Source: Gammaproteobacteria bacterium
GTDB taxonomy: Bacteria > Pseudomonadota > Gammaproteobacteria > JAJPIJ01
Direction: 5' to 3'
DNA: 64,000 bases
NCBI GenBank assembly: GCA_022072255.1
Contig: JAJVHZ010000001.1
Location: 118,331 to 182,330, forward strand
Within the stretch, counting starts at the first letter, position 1. Every line of letters starts with the position of its first letter. The notes below the pieces were generated by a model that made no database searches, was not told the origin of the DNA, and saw only the letters and a program-made list of their open reading frames with translations. Below, in pieces: positions 59,783 through 64,000 of this stretch. The translations under genes and the position numbers were made by a program.

Positions 59783-60658
59783 TCAGCGGTCGAGGCGCCG
59801 GGCGATGGCGGCGCCGAGCTGGGCCGGGGAGCGGACGGTGGTCACCCCGGCTGCCTCCAGCGCGGCGAACTTCCCGGCCGCCGTGCCCTTGCCGCCGGAG
59901 ACGATGGCGCCGGCATGTCCCATGCGCTTGCCGGGCGGGGCGGTGACCCCGGCGATATACGCGACGACCGGCTTGGTCACGTTGTTGGCGATGAATTCCG
60001 CGGCATCCTCCTCGGCGTTGCCGCCGATCTCGCCGACCATGATGATGCCCTCGGTGCCGGGGTCGGCCTGGAACAGGCCCAGGCAGTCGATGAAGTTCAT
60101 GCCGTGGATGGGGTCTCCGCCGATGCCGACGCAGGTGCTCTGGCCGAGACCGGCCCGCGTCGTCTGATGCACGGCCTCGTAGGTCAGCGTACCGGAGCGC
60201 GAGACGATGCCGATGCGGCCGGGGGTATGGATCTTGCCGGGCATGATGCCGATCTTGCATTCGCCCGGGGTGATGACGCCGGGGCAGTTCGGTCCGATGA
60301 GCCGGGTCTGCGGAGAGCGCGCCAGCGCCGCCTTGACCTTGACCATGTCGATGACCGGTATGCCTTCCGTGATGCAGGCGATCACCTCGATGCCGGCATC
60401 GGCGGCCTCGACGATGGCCTCCGCCGCGTAGGCCGGCGGCACGAAGATCATGGTCGCCTCCGCGCCCGTCGCCGCAACGGCGTCATGCACCGTGTTGAAC
60501 ACGGGCAGGCCGAGATGCTCGCTGCCGCCGCGACCCGGGGTCACGCCGCCGACCACCTTCGTGCCGTACTCCAGCGCCTGCCGGGAGTGGAAGGTGCCCT
60601 GGTGCCCGGTGTAGCCCTGACAGATGACCCTGGTGTTCCTGTTGACGAGTATCGACAT
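59783..60658 (-). CDS. sucD: succinate-CoA ligase alpha subunit
   Basis: SucD carries the phosphohistidine and the CoA site of succinyl-CoA synthetase in the TCA cycle. The 291-residue protein opens [23 protein letters not shown], has a CoA-binding Rossmann domain, [23 protein letters not shown], and the active-site His in [15 protein letters not shown] near 245. It starts directly after the sucC stop with no gap, so the subunits are made in step. Confidence 0.97.
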   Translation of the reverse strand: MSILVNRNTRVICQGYTGHQGTFHSRQALEYGTKVVGGVTPGRGGSEHLGLPVFNTVHDAVAATGAEATMIFVPPAYAAEAIVEAADAGIEVIACITEGIPVIDMVKVKAALARSPQTRLIGPNCPGVITPGECKIGIMPGKIHTPGRIGIVSRSGTLTYEAVHQTTRAGLGQSTCVGIGGDPIHGMNFIDCLGLFQADPGTEGIIMVGEIGGNAEEDAAEFIANNVTKPVVAYIAGVTAPPGKRMGHAGAIVSGGKGTAAGKFAALEAAGVTTVRSPAQLGAAIARRLDR

Positions 60659-61831
60659 TCACTTGCTCCCTGCCGCGGCGACCGCCTTCTGCGCGGCGTC
60701 ATCGAGATCGCTGGCCGTGATGATGGGCAGCCTGCTGGCAGCGAGCAGGGCGTAACCCTGCTCGACGTTGGTGCCTTCCAGGCGTGCGACCACGGGGACG
60801 CTCACGCCCACCTCGCGCACGGCGTTGATGATCCCCTCGGCGATGAGATCGCAGCGGACGATGCCGCCGAAGATGTTCACCAGGATCGCCTTCACCTTTG
60901 CATCGGAGACGATGAGCTTGAACGCCTCGGTCACCTTCTCGGCATTGGTACCGCCGCCGACATCGAGGAAGTTTGCCGGCTCCCCGCCGTGCAGCTGGAT
61001 GATGTCCATGGTGGCCATGGCGAGCCCCGCGCCGTTGACCATGCAGGCGATGTTCCCGTTCATGGTCACGTAGTTCAGATCGAACCGCTTGGCATGGGAC
61101 TCCTTGGGGTCTTCCTGGGTGGGATCCCGCCACTGCTCGAGCGCCGGTTGCCGGAACAACGCATTGTCGTCGATGTTGACCTTCGCATCGAGCGCCTGCA
61201 CGTCGCCCTGCCCGGTCACGACCAGGGGGTTGATCTCGATGAGGCTCAGGTCCCTGTCGATGAACAGGCGATACATGGCGTTTAGTATTGCGGTCAATTG
61301 TCCGCGCTGCTTTTCATCGAAGCCGAGAAAAAACCCGATGCGGCGGCACTGGTAGCCCATCAGGCCGAGCACCGGGTCGATGCTGAGCGTGAAGATCTTC
61401 TCCGGCTCCTTCGCGGCCACCTCCTCGATGTCCATGCCGCCGGCAGGGGAGGCCATGATGGCGATGCGCCGCGCGGAACGGTCGACGAGCATCGCGAGAT
61501 AGATCTCCCGCGCGATTTCGGTCGTCGCCTCCACCAGCACGCAGCTGACCGGTTGTCCGGCCGGACCGGACTGGCGGGTGACCAGACGTTTGCCCAGCAT
61601 GTCGTGAACGATGTGCTCGAGCTGCTCGCGGCTGCTGGCGATGCGCACCCCGCCCGCCTTGCCGCGGCCGCCGGCGTGGACCTGCGCCTTGACGATCCAT
61701 CCGTGACCCTGCCCCTTGACCGCCGAGGCGTTGGCCAGGGCCTCGTGGATGGAGTGCGCCGGTTTGCCGGCCGGGACCGGGATGCCATATTCTGCGAACA
61801 GCTGCTTGGACTGGTATTCGTGGAGATTCAT
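60659..61831 (-). CDS. sucC: succinate-CoA ligase beta subunit
   Basis: SucC is the nucleotide-binding subunit of succinyl-CoA synthetase. From the ATG at 61831 it has 390 residues and opens [20 protein letters not shown], the family start; an upstream in-frame extension is not conserved. The ATP-grasp domain has [16 protein letters not shown], and the C-terminal domain has [16 protein letters not shown] and [19 protein letters not shown]. sucCD is separated here from the sucAB-lpd cluster. Confidence 0.97.
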   Translation of the reverse strand: MNLHEYQSKQLFAEYGIPVPAGKPAHSIHEALANASAVKGQGHGWIVKAQVHAGGRGKAGGVRIASSREQLEHIVHDMLGKRLVTRQSGPAGQPVSCVLVEATTEIAREIYLAMLVDRSARRIAIMASPAGGMDIEEVAAKEPEKIFTLSIDPVLGLMGYQCRRIGFFLGFDEKQRGQLTAILNAMYRLFIDRDLSLIEINPLVVTGQGDVQALDAKVNIDDNALFRQPALEQWRDPTQEDPKESHAKRFDLNYVTMNGNIACMVNGAGLAMATMDIIQLHGGEPANFLDVGGGTNAEKVTEAFKLIVSDAKVKAILVNIFGGIVRCDLIAEGIINAVREVGVSVPVVARLEGTNVEQGYALLAASRLPIITASDLDDAAQKAVAAAGSK

Positions 61832-61942
61832 GACCTCGGTCTTTCTGTCCGTTGTAGGTTTCCGCACGCGGCGGCCGGGCCGATCGCCGTGCCGGAGGGC
61901 CGGGGCGCCGCGCACCCCACTAATCATAGACGGTGACGCGCC

Positions 61943-62173
61943 ATGAGCTACCTGCTTCGTTGGCTGATCGTGCTGGCGGTGGTGTGGATCGCGTTCCGGC
62001 TGTGGCGTTCCGCGAGCCGGCGCTCCACGACCGACCGCCCGGGCTCGACGACAGTTCCGCTGGTTCGCTGCGCCCATTGCGGCACCCACGTCCCGGCGCA
62101 CGAGGCCCTGGAACGCGGCGGGCAGCACTACTGTTCGCTGGAACACCTCCAGGCCGGTCCGCGGGCGGGATGA
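61943..62173 (+). CDS. PP0621 family small membrane protein with a zinc-finger-like tail
   Basis: A 76-residue protein with one N-terminal membrane helix at about 4-22, a short basic linker, and a Cys-rich end: [15 protein letters not shown] then YCSLEHL, a CxxC...CxxxH pattern that looks like a small MYND/FYVE-type metal site. This is the PP0621 family found near bamD and pilS in Pseudomonas. Function unknown. It overlaps pilS by ATGA and diverges from sucC. Confidence 0.85.
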   Translation: MSYLLRWLIVLAVVWIAFRLWRSASRRSTTDRPGSTTVPLVRCAHCGTHVPAHEALERGGQHYCSLEHLQAGPRAG

Positions 62174-63801
62174 CCGGGCTCGCTGCGATCGCTGACGTCA
62201 CCGGGGCCGCGCGCGGCGCGGCTGCCGATACGACCGGTTGGCGCGCCCTGCGCTACTTCAACATCTACCGCCTCGTCCTGACCGGGCTGTTCGCGGTTTT
62301 CGTACTGGCCAAGACCCTGCCGCCTCCCCTGGGCGCCGTCGACCCGGAACTGTTCGCGGTGGCGGTGCTCGTCTACTTTGCCAGCACGATCGCGATGCAG
62401 GTGTTCATCGAGCAGCGCTACGCCACTAAGATCACGCTGACCTACGCGCTGGTGGCGCTCGATACCGCCGCCGTGGTCGTCATGATGTTCAGCAGCGGCG
62501 GGGTGGCCAGCGGGCTGGGCATGCTGCTGGTCGTCACCATCGTCGGTGCGAGTATCCTTGCCACCGGGCGCCATGCGTTGGCGTTCGCCGCGATCGCGTC
62601 CATCGCCGTGCTCGCCGAGGAGATCTACGCCGCCGCCGTCAACAGGCTGCCGGTCGTCAACTACACCCAGGCCGGGCTGCTCGGCATCACCTTTTTTGCC
62701 GCCTCGTTGCTGGCGTATGTCTCCGCGCGCCGCGTGCGCGAGAGCGAGGCGCTGGCGCGCCAGCGCGCGGCGGCGCTGGCCAGCCTGGAGCGCCTCAACG
62801 AGCACATCGTGCAGCGCATGCGCTCGGGTATCCTGGCCATCGACAGTGAGCAGCGGGTGCGGTTGATGAACGCCTCCGCCGCCAGGCTGCTCGGTACCGA
62901 GCATGGCGCCGAGGGGCAGCCGCTGGCGGCGCTCCTGCCCGAGATCGGTCGCCGCTACGAGATGTGGCGCGCCGACGGGCGCAATGTCTCCATGCCCATA
63001 CACGGACGGGGTGTGGACTTGACCGTTGCTTTCAGCGCCCTGGGCGGCGACGGCCAGGAGGGCGCGCTGGTGTTCCTGGAGGACGACGCGATGCTCCGCC
63101 AGCGCGCGCAGCAGCTGAAGCTCGCCTCGCTCGGCCGGCTGGTGGCAAGCATCGCGCACGAGGTGCGCAATCCCCTGGGCGCGATCAGCCATGCCGCGCA
63201 ACTGCTCGAGGAGTCCGACACGCATGGCAGGGAGGACCGGCGCCTCACCGAGATCATCCGCGATCACGCGCGGCGCGTGAATGCCATCGTGGAGAACGTC
63301 ATGAACCTTGCGCGGCGGGAGATGCCGGTGCCCGAGGCGTTCGAACTCAGGCCCTGGCTCGATGAATTCGTGGCCGAGTTCGTGGAGCGGCACGATCTCG
63401 GCAGCGACGCGGTGACCGTCGCCGTCGCCCCCGGAAACCTCACCGTGCGCATGGATCGGAGCCAGTGCCAGCAGGTGTTGTGGAATCTCTGCGAGAATGC
63501 CCTGCGCTACAGCCGCGGCACGCCGCTCATCGAGCTGCGCTCCGGCACCGACGAGCGATCCGGGCGCCCGTTTCTCGACGTTGTCGATCACGGCACCGGT
63601 ATCCCGGCGGAGTTCGTGGAGCGGGTCTTCGAGCCGTTCGCGACCACCGAGGCCAAGGGCACCGGCCTGGGACTGTACATCGCCAACGAGCTGTGCGAGG
63701 CGAACCAGGCGTCGTTGCGGCTCGAGGCCAATACGCCCGGTGGTTGCCGATTCCGTATAAACTTCGCACATCCGGCGCGTCAGCAGTTGACGGAAGCCTA
63801 G
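62170..63801 (+). CDS. pilS: type IV pilus sensor histidine kinase PilS
   Basis: PilS is the membrane kinase that, with PilR, controls pilin transcription. The 543-residue protein, from the ATG at 62170, has six membrane helices in residues 28-185, a short PAS-like region at about 205-310, the phospho-acceptor His330 in [15 protein letters not shown], and an HATPase domain with [10 protein letters not shown] and [14 protein letters not shown]. The start overlaps the PP0621-like gene by ATGA. pilR follows after 123 bases. Confidence 0.93.
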   Translation: MTGLAAIADVTGAARGAAADTTGWRALRYFNIYRLVLTGLFAVFVLAKTLPPPLGAVDPELFAVAVLVYFASTIAMQVFIEQRYATKITLTYALVALDTAAVVVMMFSSGGVASGLGMLLVVTIVGASILATGRHALAFAAIASIAVLAEEIYAAAVNRLPVVNYTQAGLLGITFFAASLLAYVSARRVRESEALARQRAAALASLERLNEHIVQRMRSGILAIDSEQRVRLMNASAARLLGTEHGAEGQPLAALLPEIGRRYEMWRADGRNVSMPIHGRGVDLTVAFSALGGDGQEGALVFLEDDAMLRQRAQQLKLASLGRLVASIAHEVRNPLGAISHAAQLLEESDTHGREDRRLTEIIRDHARRVNAIVENVMNLARREMPVPEAFELRPWLDEFVAEFVERHDLGSDAVTVAVAPGNLTVRMDRSQCQQVLWNLCENALRYSRGTPLIELRSGTDERSGRPFLDVVDHGTGIPAEFVERVFEPFATTEAKGTGLGLYIANELCEANQASLRLEANTPGGCRFRINFAHPARQQLTEA

Positions 63802-63924
63802 CGTCGCAGCGCCGCGGGCGCGGTGGTTCGATGAGCGTGGCGCCGGACGCGTGATTCAATAAGGGATCAACCTGCCGGCAGAGGCCCTGCCGAGCCGGGA
63901 CTGGCCGCGGCAGCGGGGAAACAA

Positions 63925-64000
63925 GTGAGCAGACAGCCCGTAGCTCTGATTGTCGATGACGAGCCCGACATCCGGGAGCTGCTCGCCATCACGCTGACCC
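63925..64000 (+). CDS. pilR: sigma-54 response regulator PilR, 5' part only
   Basis: The window ends 25 codons into this gene. The GTG at 63925, with GGGGAAA upstream, opens SRQPVALIVDDEPDIRELL, the beginning of a receiver domain with the acidic pair in VDDEP. Position after pilS makes PilR very likely; the AAA+ sigma-54 activator domain and the DNA-binding end lie beyond the window. Confidence 0.85.
   Translation, partial: MSRQPVALIVDDEPDIRELLAITLT

Overview
The window is a GC-rich bacterial chromosome segment from a gammaproteobacterium. The gene orders are typical of that class: ndk-rlmN-pilW-rodZ-hisS-yfgM-bamB-der, dapA-bamC, gcvR/bcp, argH next to algZ/algR, asmA-mutY-yggX, and clpB-(ZIP)-pgeF-rluD facing bamD with pilS/pilR beyond. 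The SUF machinery, DUF2970 and PP0621-type genes suggest a free-living Chromatiales/Acidiferrobacterales/Pseudomonas-like relative, but the genus cannot be fixed from the sequence alone. No phage, insertion sequence, CRISPR array, integrase or toxin-antitoxin pair was seen. Nearly all of it is housekeeping sequence in compact operons, many joined by 4-base ATGA or GTGA overlaps.

Layout. 0.2-1.3 kb: a small DUF2970 membrane protein diverging from cysE. 1.3-8.6 kb: an iron-sulfur assembly operon, iscR - A-type carrier - sufB - sufC - sufD - sufS - sufU - sufT - Rieske ferredoxin, headed by a perfect type 1 IscR box. 8.6-17 kb: ndk, rlmN, pilW, rodZ, hisS, yfgM, bamB, der. 17-20.5 kb (minus): MBL-fold hydrolase, bamC, dapA and a YkgJ-like protein. 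20.7-21.4 kb: an outer-membrane beta-barrel gene with its own promoter and terminator. 21.5-26.7 kb: gcvR, bcp, a PIN-PhoH ATPase, djlA-like, CHAD and ParA, the last three translationally coupled. 26.7-29.9 kb (minus): copper-type P1B ATPase and a DUF2231 membrane protein. 30.4-33.3 kb: DEAD-box helicase, RRM protein, queG. 33.3-34.8 kb (minus): an unrecognised protein and an OmpA-type lipoprotein. 35-36.5 kb: a HerA-like ATPase (DUF853).

36.7-39.8 kb (minus): two envelope glycosylation genes (DUF2723 and GT2-GtrA). 40.1 kb: tRNA-Phe with a well-formed promoter. 40.4-47.6 kb (minus): yggX, mutY, a giant repeat-bearing AsmA protein, a MazG-like pyrophosphohydrolase, argH. 47.7-49.5 kb: algZ/algR. 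49.6-51.6 kb (minus): actP and its DUF485 partner. 51.8-57.1 kb (minus): clpB with a sigma-32-type promoter, a ZIP transporter, pgeF, rluD. 57.2-58.0 kb: bamD. 58.1-61.8 kb (minus): nadE, sucD, sucC. 61.9-64 kb: PP0621-like, pilS and the start of pilR.

The most distinctive items are the IscR-controlled SUF operon that uses SufU rather than SufE and occupies the cysE-iscR position where isc genes usually sit; the 1293-residue AsmA protein built on six to seven tandem modules of about 75 residues; the coupled djlA/CHAD/ParA trio; the copper ATPase with two YHS domains and a metal-binding domain in place of HMA domains; and an unrecognised 224-residue protein. No clearly new multi-gene defence or mobile system was found.
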